DNA of 24,653 bases, from assembly GCA_045657945.1 (NCBI GenBank), contig JAZOUB010000028.1, positions 1-24,653 of the forward strand, written 5' to 3'. Source of the stretch: HGM04593 sp045657945 (lineage in GTDB: Bacteria; Bacteroidota; Bacteroidia; Bacteroidales; Bacteroidaceae). Positions 16,480 to 23,931 of the stretch are shown here, one piece after another (position 1 is the stretch's first letter; every line of letters starts with the position of its first letter). A model generated the notes under the pieces. The model was given only the letters and a program-made list of their open reading frames with translations. It had not been told where the DNA came from and made no database searches. The position numbers were made by a program, and so were the translations under genes.

Positions 16480-17760
16480 ATGAGTAAAAAAATTACAGAA
16501 ATAACCAGGAAAGAGATATTTGCCCTTTTTAGCGAAGGGTATATTGATAACTCTTTCTCATTATTTGGTGAGAGCAGAGAAAGATTTTTATATGCTTATA
16601 ATGGGGATGTTTCTGAAATTGACTTCTTGAGTGATTTGTATCAATTAGACAAAATGCCAAGTTTAGACCATAGATTTAGCAATGCTAAAGATGATATATT
16701 ACAACACATAGTAAATAACGATGATTATAAACAGGGTTGGGTATTTTATGATGCACGCTTTAATTTGAAAGATTGTGATGATGAAGAATTGTTAAAATTT
16801 ATATGTAAGGTTTTTCATCCTAGTGTACGTAGTGAGAATAGTTACTGGAAAGGTCTTCTTGATAATATTCAAGTGTTGTTGAAACCTGATGGATATGAGT
16901 TGCATATTGCAGAAAGAATTTCTGGTAGAGAGGTGTACGCTTGGAGAGAGCTAACTGATTTGGAGGTAGCAAATAATAAATTTATACCTTTTTCGCAAAG
17001 GTACAAGAATAGTTCATTGCAAATTCCAAGAATAAGTATCAATAAACGAAAAGCATTAGTTGAGTTGATGCGTCGTCTTGAAGAGAATATATGTGTAACA
17101 GATGATACAGGGTGGCAAGACTATAAATATTCTTGTCAGATTGTAATGGATGAAATAAAAGAGTTTTATATACCCAAAGCATATAACGATAAAGACGAAT
17201 ATGTAGAAGAAAGTGACTTTAATAGATTCGTAATGCGTACTTCGCCTAAGTGCGTATTTGATGTAATTGAATTATACCCTCAATTTGAAACTTCTAATTT
17301 TGAGAATGAAGTAAATAATGTTCTATCAAATTATTGCTATAAACTAATTGATAGAAAGATGATGCCTATGCAAAACCAAATAAAAGCTGAAATTCCCAAG
17401 GAACCAACTTTAAGAGATTTGGTTTTAGAGGCTGAACGATATTTTAAAAAACAGGATTTAGAGAGTAAACAAAGAGCTTTGGAAAAGATTTGGGATGCTT
17501 TTGAAAGAATGAAAACATATTACTCTCCCGATAAAAAAAAGTCGACAAATCAAATAATTAATATGATTTCTAATGGTGATGCAGAACTATACAATAAATT
17601 AGATGATGAATTTTTGGAACTTGGCAATATTGGCAATAATTATCAGATTAGACATTTTGAAACAAATAAAAAGCCGATAAATGATGTAAGAATTAAAGAG
17701 TATCTATATACAAGGTGCCTTGCTTTGATTAATATGATTATTCGATTTGTAGAGAAATAA
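16480..17760 (+). CDS. AbiJ-like protein with an AbiJ-NTD3-type N-terminus
   Basis: The 426-residue protein has two parts. The N-terminus (about 1-160) matches the AbiJ N-terminal domain 3 pattern: KKITEITRKEIFALF, EIDFLSDLYQLDKMPS, DDILQHIVNNDDY, WVFYDARFNL and DGYELHIAERISGREVY. A middle helical region (185-310) follows. The C-terminus (about 312-426) has ALEKIWDAFERMKT (333-346) and NIGNNYQIRHFETNK (383-397), the C-terminal part seen in AbiJ abortive-infection proteins and assigned by others to HEPN-like RNases. A canonical RxxxxH motif is not obvious, so RNase activity is uncertain. The start is set by AAGGAG at 16465-16470, 46 bases after the SIR2 stop. The next gene shares its C-terminal domain. 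Probable role: abortive-infection effector or sensor working with the SIR2 protein. Confidence 0.82.
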   Translation: MSKKITEITRKEIFALFSEGYIDNSFSLFGESRERFLYAYNGDVSEIDFLSDLYQLDKMPSLDHRFSNAKDDILQHIVNNDDYKQGWVFYDARFNLKDCDDEELLKFICKVFHPSVRSENSYWKGLLDNIQVLLKPDGYELHIAERISGREVYAWRELTDLEVANNKFIPFSQRYKNSSLQIPRISINKRKALVELMRRLEENICVTDDTGWQDYKYSCQIVMDEIKEFYIPKAYNDKDEYVEESDFNRFVMRTSPKCVFDVIELYPQFETSNFENEVNNVLSNYCYKLIDRKMMPMQNQIKAEIPKEPTLRDLVLEAERYFKKQDLESKQRALEKIWDAFERMKTYYSPDKKKSTNQIINMISNGDAELYNKLDDEFLELGNIGNNYQIRHFETNKKPINDVRIKEYLYTRCLALINMIIRFVEK

Positions 17761-17786
17761 GTATTGTTTGTAAAATACAACATAAG

Positions 17787-18689
17787 ATGGATTTATTATT
17801 TAGTGAAAGAAATAGTTTGCGTAAAGTAAGAGAACAAACAGATGTTATAGATAGGGAAATGTATGCATTGCTTGTTAATGTATGCGAAAAATACATTCAA
17901 TATTTGATTAAAAAGTTTCCTGATTTTTGCCCCGATAATAACACTATAATTTGTGGAGTAAATTTAGAACTGTTTCATAATACATTAAACTTCAAGGTCC
18001 CAGGTCTTTTTTATGATTATTCAAATAAGGTTATTACACCAAGATATGAAGATTATGACCAGTATGCCTTATTGGATTATATTGAATATATTGGAAAGAA
18101 TATTACAGATATCAAGAAAGGCGATTATCATAGTTTCTTTCAGCACTATCATTATGAAGTGAGAAATTCTAATGAGATATTTTGCGATTTTCAGAAAGAA
18201 ATCAATGAAACTTTTAAGCTGACTGGGCTTTTATATGCTTTGTCTGATAATAAAGATATTGAACGTATAACCCTAGTTGATACGCAAATAGAAAAACTCA
18301 AAAAAGATGTTGAAAGTTTGACAGAAGTTGGATTAAAAGAACTCATAAACAATGCAATTAAATTCTATAAAGATCCAAAATTTGAAATAAACCAAATTGC
18401 TGTTGAGAAATTATGGGATGCTCTTGAAAGAATAAAAACAATATTTCTTTCCAGTAGTATTGATAAAAAGCAATCAGTTAAAGACTTGATTAATAAAATA
18501 TCACATAATAATAGTGACTATTTTGACTTGTTTAATACAGAATTCGCAACGCTTACAAAAATAGGTAATGTTTATAGAATAAGACATCATGAGACTGATA
18601 AAATAGATATAATAGATGATAAATACTATGAATATCTTTTTAATAGATGTTTATCATTACTTGCTTTAGCAGTCAAGTTCATAAAATGA
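17787..18689 (+). CDS. Second AbiJ-like protein sharing the C-terminal domain of its neighbour
   Basis: This 300-residue protein begins MDLLFSERNSLRKVREQ, like AbiJ N-terminal domain 4 proteins. A segment at 117-163 (FFQHYHYEV ... INETFKLTGLLYAL) resembles the HHHYxxD / INxIFxxxGIAYEL pattern seen in that group. The C-terminus (about 185-300) carries AVEKLWDALERIKT (205-218) and KIGNVYRIRHHETDK (258-272), aligned along its length with the upstream gene, so the two share a domain but not an N-terminus. The start lies 26 bases past the previous stop; no strong Shine-Dalgarno is seen, which is common in Bacteroidetes. AT-rich like its neighbours. The pair may form a heteromer through the shared domain. 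Function in phage defence is inferred from family and context. Confidence 0.78.
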   Translation: MDLLFSERNSLRKVREQTDVIDREMYALLVNVCEKYIQYLIKKFPDFCPDNNTIICGVNLELFHNTLNFKVPGLFYDYSNKVITPRYEDYDQYALLDYIEYIGKNITDIKKGDYHSFFQHYHYEVRNSNEIFCDFQKEINETFKLTGLLYALSDNKDIERITLVDTQIEKLKKDVESLTEVGLKELINNAIKFYKDPKFEINQIAVEKLWDALERIKTIFLSSSIDKKQSVKDLINKISHNNSDYFDLFNTEFATLTKIGNVYRIRHHETDKIDIIDDKYYEYLFNRCLSLLALAVKFIK

Positions 18690-18713
18690 TAAGCAAAAAT
18701 ATAAATTCCATAT

Positions 18714-19730
18714 ATGAATAATCCCAACAACAACATAGTAATCTACCAAAGCGAGGATGGCAAGGTACACCTTGATGTGGTGTATAACGAGGAGACTATG
18801 TGGCTCACTCAGCAGCAACTTTGTGAGCTGTACCAAACGAGTAAATCAAATGTAAGTGAGCATATTAAGCATATATTTGAGGATGGTGAACTTGACAAAG
18901 AAGTGGTTGTTCGGAATTTCCGAATAACCACTCAACACGGAGCTATAGAGGGTAAAACGCAATCTCGCGATGTTGCTCATTACAACCTCGATATGATTCT
19001 TTCGCTTGGTTATCGTGTGCGTTCGGTTACTGCAACCCGTTTCCGTCAGTGGGCTACCGAACGATTGAAGGAGTATATCATAAAGGGCTTCACAATGGAC
19101 GATGAACGCCTGAAACAGTTGGGTGGCGGTAACTACTGGAAAGAGTTGCTCGACCGCATAAGGGATATCCGTTCATCGGAAAAGGTTATGTATCGCCAGG
19201 TGCTCGACCTTTATGCAACAGCGGTGGATTATGACCCACGCAGTGACCTTTCAATCGAGTTCTTCAAAATTGTGCAGAATAAGTTGCACTTTGCAGCGCA
19301 CGGACACACTGCAGCGGAGGTTATTTATGAAAGAGCCGATGCTGAGCAACCTTTTATGGGATTGACAACCTTCAAAGGGGAGCATCCAACGCTTGCCGAT
19401 GCTAAAATTGCAAAGAATTATCTAAAGGAAGACGAACTGAAAATCTTGAATAACCTTGTTTCGGGATATTTCGATTTTGCCGAGATACAGGCAATGAAAC
19501 GTCGTCCTATGTATATGAGTGATTATATACAGCAACTTGACAATATCCTTTCTTCAACAGGTGAGCCTTTATTGACAAGCGCCGGTAAGGTGAGTCATAC
19601 CGCAGCAATCTCAAAGGCAGAAAAAGAATATCGTAAATATGAACAACGAACACTTTCACCTGTAGAGGAAGCCTATTTGGATACAATTAAGCAAATAAAC
19701 AAAGAGGCGAAAGAGAAGAATAGTAAGTGA
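18714..19730 (+). CDS. rhuM: RhuM family protein
   Basis: This 338-residue protein matches the RhuM (virulence RhuM / Virul_Fac) family over its full length. The N-terminal part has a predicted winged helix (MWLTQQQLCELYQTSKSNVSEHI, about 29-51) followed by the family hallmark HYNLDMILSLGYRVRS (about 87-102) and FRQWATERLKEYIIKGF. The central region (LDRIRDIRSSEKVMYRQVLDLY) and the GHTAAEVIYERADA segment are also conserved. RhuM proteins are frequent near type I restriction genes, Fic genes and on islands; their biochemical role is unclear, and the helix-turn-helix suggests DNA binding. It starts 24 bases after the second AbiJ-like gene. Its base composition is closer to hsdM and hsdR than to the AT-rich genes before it, so it may belong to the island backbone rather than the SIR2/AbiJ-like cargo. 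Confidence 0.9.
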   Translation: MNNPNNNIVIYQSEDGKVHLDVVYNEETMWLTQQQLCELYQTSKSNVSEHIKHIFEDGELDKEVVVRNFRITTQHGAIEGKTQSRDVAHYNLDMILSLGYRVRSVTATRFRQWATERLKEYIIKGFTMDDERLKQLGGGNYWKELLDRIRDIRSSEKVMYRQVLDLYATAVDYDPRSDLSIEFFKIVQNKLHFAAHGHTAAEVIYERADAEQPFMGLTTFKGEHPTLADAKIAKNYLKEDELKILNNLVSGYFDFAEIQAMKRRPMYMSDYIQQLDNILSSTGEPLLTSAGKVSHTAAISKAEKEYRKYEQRTLSPVEEAYLDTIKQINKEAKEKNSK

Positions 19731-19855
19731 TAGAGGTGTATGAATGTATATTGATGTCAAGGAATGCGAGTCCCGATGCTATTTTGCGTTGGGGCTCCTT
19801 GTTTTTTTTGTTCTTCTGTACTTCTGTCTAAAAATAAAAAAACAGTGCGTTGTTT

Positions 19856-19872
19856 CTTGCCGGTATCGGCAA
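19856..19872. promoter_or_regulatory. Palindromic operator candidate 1 (TTGCCG-N4-CGGCAA)
   Basis: CTTGCCGGTATCGGCAA holds the inverted half-sites TTGCCG and CGGCAA around GTAT. An identical core recurs 51 bases downstream, in front of the Fic gene, so it is likely a distal binding site for the same regulator. Confidence 0.55.
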
Positions 19873-19906
19873 AAAATCCCTAAAAACACCGCTTTTCCTG
19901 TCAAAA

Positions 19907-19924
19907 CTTGCCGGTATCGGCAAG
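19907..19924. promoter_or_regulatory. Palindromic operator candidate 2, over the -33 region of the fic promoter
   Basis: CTTGCCGGTATCGGCAAG repeats operator 1 exactly and adds one more paired base. It overlaps the spot where the -33 element should be for the TATATTTG box at 19932. Binding here would block RNA polymerase, which fits autorepression by the helix-turn-helix Fic protein or control by RhuM. Confidence 0.6.
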
Positions 19925-19931
19925 AGAATGC

Positions 19932-19939
19932 TATATTTG
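19932..19939 (+). promoter_or_regulatory. Bacteroidetes -7 promoter box of fic (TATATTTG)
   Basis: TATATTTG matches TAnnTTTG exactly. The TTGC of operator 2 at 19908-19911 stands 20 bases upstream as a near-match -33 element. Transcription would start near 19946, giving a leader of about 36 bases that includes a third half-site (TTGCCGATAG, 19961-19970) just before AGGAGG. Confidence 0.6.
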
Positions 19940-19981
19940 CATTGTTTTTAATGAATAAACTTGCCGATAGGAGGAGTGTGT

Positions 19982-20869
19982 ATGGATTATATTTCGGTTG
20001 CTGAGTTTGCTAAAATGCATGGTGTTGCGGAGCGCACTGTGCGCAATTATTGTTCCAACGGTAAAATACCTGGGGCGGTGCTTGTTGGCAAGACTTGGAG
20101 TGTGCCTTGTGATGCGGAGCTGCCACAGCGTGGAACTGCAAAGCGCAAGCAAATGCCTTTGCTTGTTGTGCTGAAAGAGCAGAGGGCTTTGAGGCTGAAG
20201 GGTGGAATATATCATCGCACGCAGGTTGACTTTACATATAATTCGAACCACATTGAGGGCAGTCGCCTGACGCATGAACAGACGCGTTTTATCTTTGAGA
20301 CAAACACCATTGGAGTGGAGGATGGTGCTGTGCGAGTTGATGACATCATTGAGACTACAAACCATTTCCGTTGCATTGATTTTATCATTGACAATGCCGA
20401 GGCGCGTTTGAACGAAGGTATTATAAAGAGGCTTCATGCTATGTTGAAGTCAGGCACTACTGACAGCAACAAGGATTGGTTTGCAGTGGGGGAGTACAAG
20501 CGTTTGCCAAACGAGGTGGGTGGCAATGAGACTGTTGCGCCCGAGGGTGTTCAACGTGCGATGCAAGCGTTGCTAAAGGAGTACAACTCAATAAAGAAAA
20601 AGTCGTTTGAGGATATAATTGATTTTCATCAGCGTTTTGAGGCGATACATCCGTTCCAGGATGGCAATGGCCGTGTGGGGCGTTTGATTATGTTCAAGGA
20701 GTGCCTGGCCTGTGGCTTTGTGCCCTTTATCATTACCGATGAACTGAAATTCTTCTATTATCGTGGCTTGCAGCAGTGGAAGAGTGTTCGCGGTTATCTG
20801 CTTGACACTTGCCTCACGGCCCAGGATAACTATAAGGCCTTGCTTGACTATTTCAGGATTGAATATTGA
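19982..20869 (+). CDS. fic: Fic domain protein with N-terminal helix-turn-helix
   Basis: This 295-residue protein has a MerR/excisionase-like helix-turn-helix (residues 1-45: YISVAEFAKMHGVAERTVRNYC ... GKTWSVP), then a Fic core. The catalytic motif HPFQDGNGRVGR (223-234) is intact, with His223 as base and the anion-holding GNGR loop. An inhibitory motif of the (S/T)xxxE(G/N) type, SNHIEG (88-93), precedes the core, as in autoinhibited Fic enzymes. It would transfer AMP (or another nucleotide) to a target protein; the target is unknown. The start at 19982 is chosen because AGGAG lies 8-9 bases upstream and MDYISVAEF begins the helix-turn-helix; the longer frame would start at a TTG inside a repeat half-site. 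Palindromes over its promoter suggest it regulates itself. It sits at the edge of the defence island. Confidence 0.9.
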   Translation: MDYISVAEFAKMHGVAERTVRNYCSNGKIPGAVLVGKTWSVPCDAELPQRGTAKRKQMPLLVVLKEQRALRLKGGIYHRTQVDFTYNSNHIEGSRLTHEQTRFIFETNTIGVEDGAVRVDDIIETTNHFRCIDFIIDNAEARLNEGIIKRLHAMLKSGTTDSNKDWFAVGEYKRLPNEVGGNETVAPEGVQRAMQALLKEYNSIKKKSFEDIIDFHQRFEAIHPFQDGNGRVGRLIMFKECLACGFVPFIITDELKFFYYRGLQQWKSVRGYLLDTCLTAQDNYKALLDYFRIEY

Positions 20870-20899
20870 GGATAGTTGCAAATGGCTAATGTTCTTTTG

Positions 20900-21335
20900 T
20901 GCTTATGTCTAAATGTTTATCTCAGATCCCTCGTCGCTGTGCTCTGTTGGGATGACACTTGGCAGGGTTTGTTAAAACATCTCCCTCCGCTTCGCTCGTC
21001 CCTCTTTGAAAAGAGGGACAGTTAATTACTTTCTTTACAATCCACTCCTCCTCTTTGCTAAGAGGAGGGGGACCGCTTGTGGTGGAGGAGATAGTGCTTG
21101 TGCGTTTGAATCTCCTTCCCAGCCGTACTCCCTCTTAAGAGGGAGAGTTTTTTAGATTGCAGGGGATGATACAATATCTCCTTCCGCTGCGCTCTGTCGG
21201 GATGACGCTTTCTAATCTTGTCATATCGACCGTATGGGAGATATCTCAGTGTTGTTATTGAGAGATTTATTTTATCCCCTCCGTCTGAAAAACGATGTTT
21301 TTCATCCACCTCCCCTTTGAAAGTGGAGGAGCTTA
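20900..21335. repeat. Cluster of dispersed intergenic repeats between fic and the TPR gene
   Basis: No gene is seen. The stretch holds several repeat units: CGCTGTGCTCTGTTGGGATGACA (about 20935) and CGCTGCGCTCTGTCGGGATGAC (about 21190) are near-identical. Hairpins of the CTCCTCTTTGCTAAGAGGAG type (21047) and the palindrome CTCCCTCTTAAGAGGGAG (21130) lie between them, and another GGAGGAG unit ends beside the TPR stop. The two convergent genes probably end transcription within this cluster. Confidence 0.6.
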
Positions 21336-21337
21336 TT

Positions 21338-23539
21338 TTACAATATCAAATCCCTTAGCAAAAGGATTTCGTTCTCGCTTACTCCGCGAGAAATTAATGT
21401 CTCGCTGTCGTGCATGATTTGCTGGGCGACTTTGTCGGCGTTGCCGCAGAGTTCCTTTGCTTTCTGGTAGTACTCGATGGCTTGGGCGTTGTTGTGGTTG
21501 ACCCACTCTACATGGCCGGCGTTGAGGTAGTCTTCGTAGCTTGCCGATGGCATGGCGTGCAGGCGCTGGTAGTAGGCGCGTGCTTGCTGATCCTTGCCGG
21601 TGATGAATGAGCACCAGGCGATGGCGCGTGTGGCGCGCAGTGAGCCGGGCTTGAGGAACTCTACCTTGTAGAAGCGTGCGAAGGCTTCCTCGTAGCGTTT
21701 CATTGTTGCAAAGCTTTCGCCGGTCTGTAACAGCAGTGATATGTTCTCGGGTGCAAGTTCCTCGGCCATCTGGTAGTATGCCAGTGCGTTGTCGAACTCG
21801 CCCTGCATGCGGTAGCATTGGGCGATGTGGCGCAGTGTCCACAGTGTGTCTGGCTTTACAATGTCGGCTTTGGTGTAGTAGTCGATTGCCTCTTTGTAGC
21901 GGCATTCCTTCTGCAGGCAGTAGCCCATCTCCTGGAAGAACTGTGCGTCGCATTCGCCGCTCTTCTCAAATAGCTTGCCGGCATTGTATGCCTCGCTGTA
22001 GTATTCCTTCTCTACAAGGTAACGGAATGTGCGTAGCATGGCGTTGTTGTCGCTTACAAGCGGTGCGAGTGCCTCGCTCTCAAGCAGATTGAGCTGCATG
22101 GTGAACGGGTCCTTGAACTCGTGGCGGTGGTTGGAGAGCTTGAAGAAACGGTAGAGGTCCTGTATATACTGGTTGCTCTCGATTTCGGCCATGCGTTCCT
22201 TGTCGGCAAGGGCGTGTGTCTCGGCCTCCTGCATGGCTTCTCTCTCTTCGCCGCCGAGCTGTCCCATGAGCATCTCGCGCTGTTCCTGTGGAACGCGCTG
22301 TATGGTGAAGCAGAACGAGTATTTGTCGCTGTTGCAGAAGACTGGAGACTTGCATATTGCGCCCAGGATTGTCTGCGTGCCGTTGCCATTCTCAGGGAGT
22401 ATTTCGTTGACGGCAGGTACATTGGTATCGAACGGGCGGAACCAGTTGCACATCTCGCTGAAAAAGGAGAAATTCTTGAGCTGTGAGAATGTGCTCATGT
22501 AAAGGTCGGCTCCCTCAATCTGCCATTTTGCCATCTCCTCGATCTTGCTCTTTATACCGTCGTTCTCAATCCATTTCTTCCATTCGGGGTTCTTGTCCTC
22601 GTCGTCCTCAATCTCCTTGAGGATGTCAATGCTCAGTTTGCCTTTTGCCAACTGCGAGCTCTTTATCATTGCCGGTATAATCTCCTCGCGCATCTTGCGG
22701 TCGATTTTCTGTGTCTCGCGGCAACGCAACAGCTGTATCTGTATTGTTTGTATGTGGCGCATTATTGCGACATTGTCGCGCAATGCGTCGAGCGCAGCCT
22801 TGAGCGCGGGGTAGTGTGCAATGCGCTGTTCATACTCAAAGAGTGCTATGACAAGACCTGTCGCTGCGCGCACGGCAAGTGTGCCACAGCCGTTTGTGGC
22901 TATGGTGCACAGCGTCTCTATCTTGATGGGCTCGAAGCATTTGAGCGTGCTCAGCATCACTGCGCTCAGTATTGTTGCGCGGTCGTTGATGCTTATCTCC
23001 TCATCGTTAATGATGGAAATGATGATTTCGGCATCGCCTTTCTTCCAGCCGGTGCTGCTCCAGATGGTGCCGAACAGCTCGGGTAACAGTCTCTCGTGCT
23101 CCTGTGACAACTGCTCACGCACTCCCTTGCATTCGTTCGCTGGGAGGCTCTCGGTTATGGCAAAGTTGGCTGTGTTGTCCTTCAGTCTCTCATATATGTT
23201 GCCAAGCCCTGTGAGGTTCTTGTATTTGCGGCGCATCTGGCAATAGACCTTTGTGGAGTGCTCGGTGAGCCTTGCAACGGCAATCTGGTCGTTGATGATG
23301 TAGCAACGGCCAATGAGCTCGGCGTGCAGGCGTTCCCTGTCGGGGTCGGGCATGCCCTGACGCAGATACTCAAGCATGTATTTGTATGCTGTCTGCATCT
23401 CGGTGAAGCGTGTGCGCAACTCCCAGTCCTGCAACTCCTCAATTCCTTCGCCCAATGTGTCAATGGCCTGCTTCAGTCTATTCTCGGCAAGCAAATCGGC
23501 TACTTTGCGCTGTTTTTCTGTTATCTGTTTCTCGTCCAT
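21338..23539 (-). CDS. Large tetratricopeptide repeat protein, function unknown
   Basis: This 733-residue protein has no signal peptide and no membrane helix, so it should be cytoplasmic. The N-terminal two thirds (about 1-520) is helical with no motif I recognise (EKQRKVADLLAENRLKQAI ... NYERL-like helices). From about 530 to 700 it has consecutive TPR units, with typical spacing such as MGYCLQKECRYKEAIDYYTKA, IAQCYRMQGEFDNALAYYQMA and YYQKAKEL near the end. TPR arrays are protein-binding scaffolds. Proteins of this layout are common in Bacteroidales genomes but have no assigned role known to me. It is transcribed convergently to fic and in the same direction as the pgk piece. Its base composition is host-like, so it probably marks the chromosomal side of the island. 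The ATG at 23539 begins MDEKQITEKQR. Confidence 0.85.
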   Translation of the reverse strand: MDEKQITEKQRKVADLLAENRLKQAIDTLGEGIEELQDWELRTRFTEMQTAYKYMLEYLRQGMPDPDRERLHAELIGRCYIINDQIAVARLTEHSTKVYCQMRRKYKNLTGLGNIYERLKDNTANFAITESLPANECKGVREQLSQEHERLLPELFGTIWSSTGWKKGDAEIIISIINDEEISINDRATILSAVMLSTLKCFEPIKIETLCTIATNGCGTLAVRAATGLVIALFEYEQRIAHYPALKAALDALRDNVAIMRHIQTIQIQLLRCRETQKIDRKMREEIIPAMIKSSQLAKGKLSIDILKEIEDDEDKNPEWKKWIENDGIKSKIEEMAKWQIEGADLYMSTFSQLKNFSFFSEMCNWFRPFDTNVPAVNEILPENGNGTQTILGAICKSPVFCNSDKYSFCFTIQRVPQEQREMLMGQLGGEEREAMQEAETHALADKERMAEIESNQYIQDLYRFFKLSNHRHEFKDPFTMQLNLLESEALAPLVSDNNAMLRTFRYLVEKEYYSEAYNAGKLFEKSGECDAQFFQEMGYCLQKECRYKEAIDYYTKADIVKPDTLWTLRHIAQCYRMQGEFDNALAYYQMAEELAPENISLLLQTGESFATMKRYEEAFARFYKVEFLKPGSLRATRAIAWCSFITGKDQQARAYYQRLHAMPSASYEDYLNAGHVEWVNHNNAQAIEYYQKAKELCGNADKVAQQIMHDSETLISRGVSENEILLLRDLIL

Positions 23540-23549
23540 AATTAATCGA

Positions 23550-23640
23550 GCGGAAATGTGAAAGGTGAAATCGGAAAACTGAAAAGGCTGAATGTGAAAA
23601 CTGAAATCGGAAATCTGAAAGATGATAGGTTTCCACTTTT
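23550..23640. repeat. Purine-rich low-complexity tract (GGAAA/CTGAAA units)
   Basis: Units such as GTGAAAGGTGAAATCGGAAA and GAAATCGGAAATCTGAAAG repeat with small changes. The tract is the reverse complement of the pyrimidine tract at 4020-4060 and resembles 3948-3985. The short open frames running through it are not credible genes. Confidence 0.55.
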
Positions 23641-23780
23641 CTGTTTCTTTTTTTACTGTTTGTTCTGTTTTGCAGTTTTTATGCTGCTTGTTATTATTGC
23701 AATGATTTCTTTAAGGTCATTGTTCAATGAACTGAAGGTGTTTTCATTTATTATTCCGCTTTCACCTTTCCGTTTTATAT

Positions 23781-23823
23781 AAAACCAATAAACAGCGCGG
23801 TATCCGCGCTGTTTATTGGTTTT
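23781..23823. terminator. Perfect 20-bp-stem terminator, bidirectional
   Basis: AAAACCAATAAACAGCGCGG pairs perfectly with its reverse complement across a TAT loop (23801-23803). The stem has a GC-rich top and A/T-rich base with a T run on either strand, so it can stop transcription from both directions. It lies 16 bases beyond the stop codon of the pgk-like piece. Confidence 0.9.
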
Positions 23824-23838
23824 TATAAAAGCGGTAAA

Positions 23839-23931
23839 TTATTCACCCTTGATAGCTGCAACGCCTGGGAGAACCTTACCCTCGATAGCCTCGAGGAGAG
23901 CACCACCACCTGTATCTGCGGTGAAGCCGTA
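23839..23931 (-). CDS. pgk: 3' end of phosphoglycerate kinase (C-terminal ~30 residues only)
   Basis: The minus strand ends with ADTGGGALLEAIEGKVLPG, then VAAIKGE and a stop. TGGGAxLExxEGKxLPGVAAI is the hallmark C-terminus of phosphoglycerate kinase (TGGGA contacts the nucleotide). Only about 30 codons are present; the upstream part is replaced by an unrelated carB sequence in another frame. The good terminator after it shows this is the true 3' end of a real gene. The identification rests on a short segment, but one that is strongly conserved. Confidence 0.75.
   Translation of the reverse strand, partial: YGFTADTGGGALLEAIEGKVLPGVAAIKGE

Noticed and set aside
19744..20004. 86-residue open frame between rhuM and fic
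   Set aside because: It runs through the repeated palindromes and the fic promoter, has a biased composition and overlaps the fic start.
23558..23782. Short hydrophobic ORF upstream of the TPR gene
   Set aside because: It begins in the purine-rich repeat tract and its hydrophobic part comes from a T-rich stretch; no ribosome-binding site or family match.
23876..23931. carB-pgk fusion protein
   Set aside because: The open frame continues through the join only by chance; the pgk segment is read in a different frame, so the last residues match neither family.
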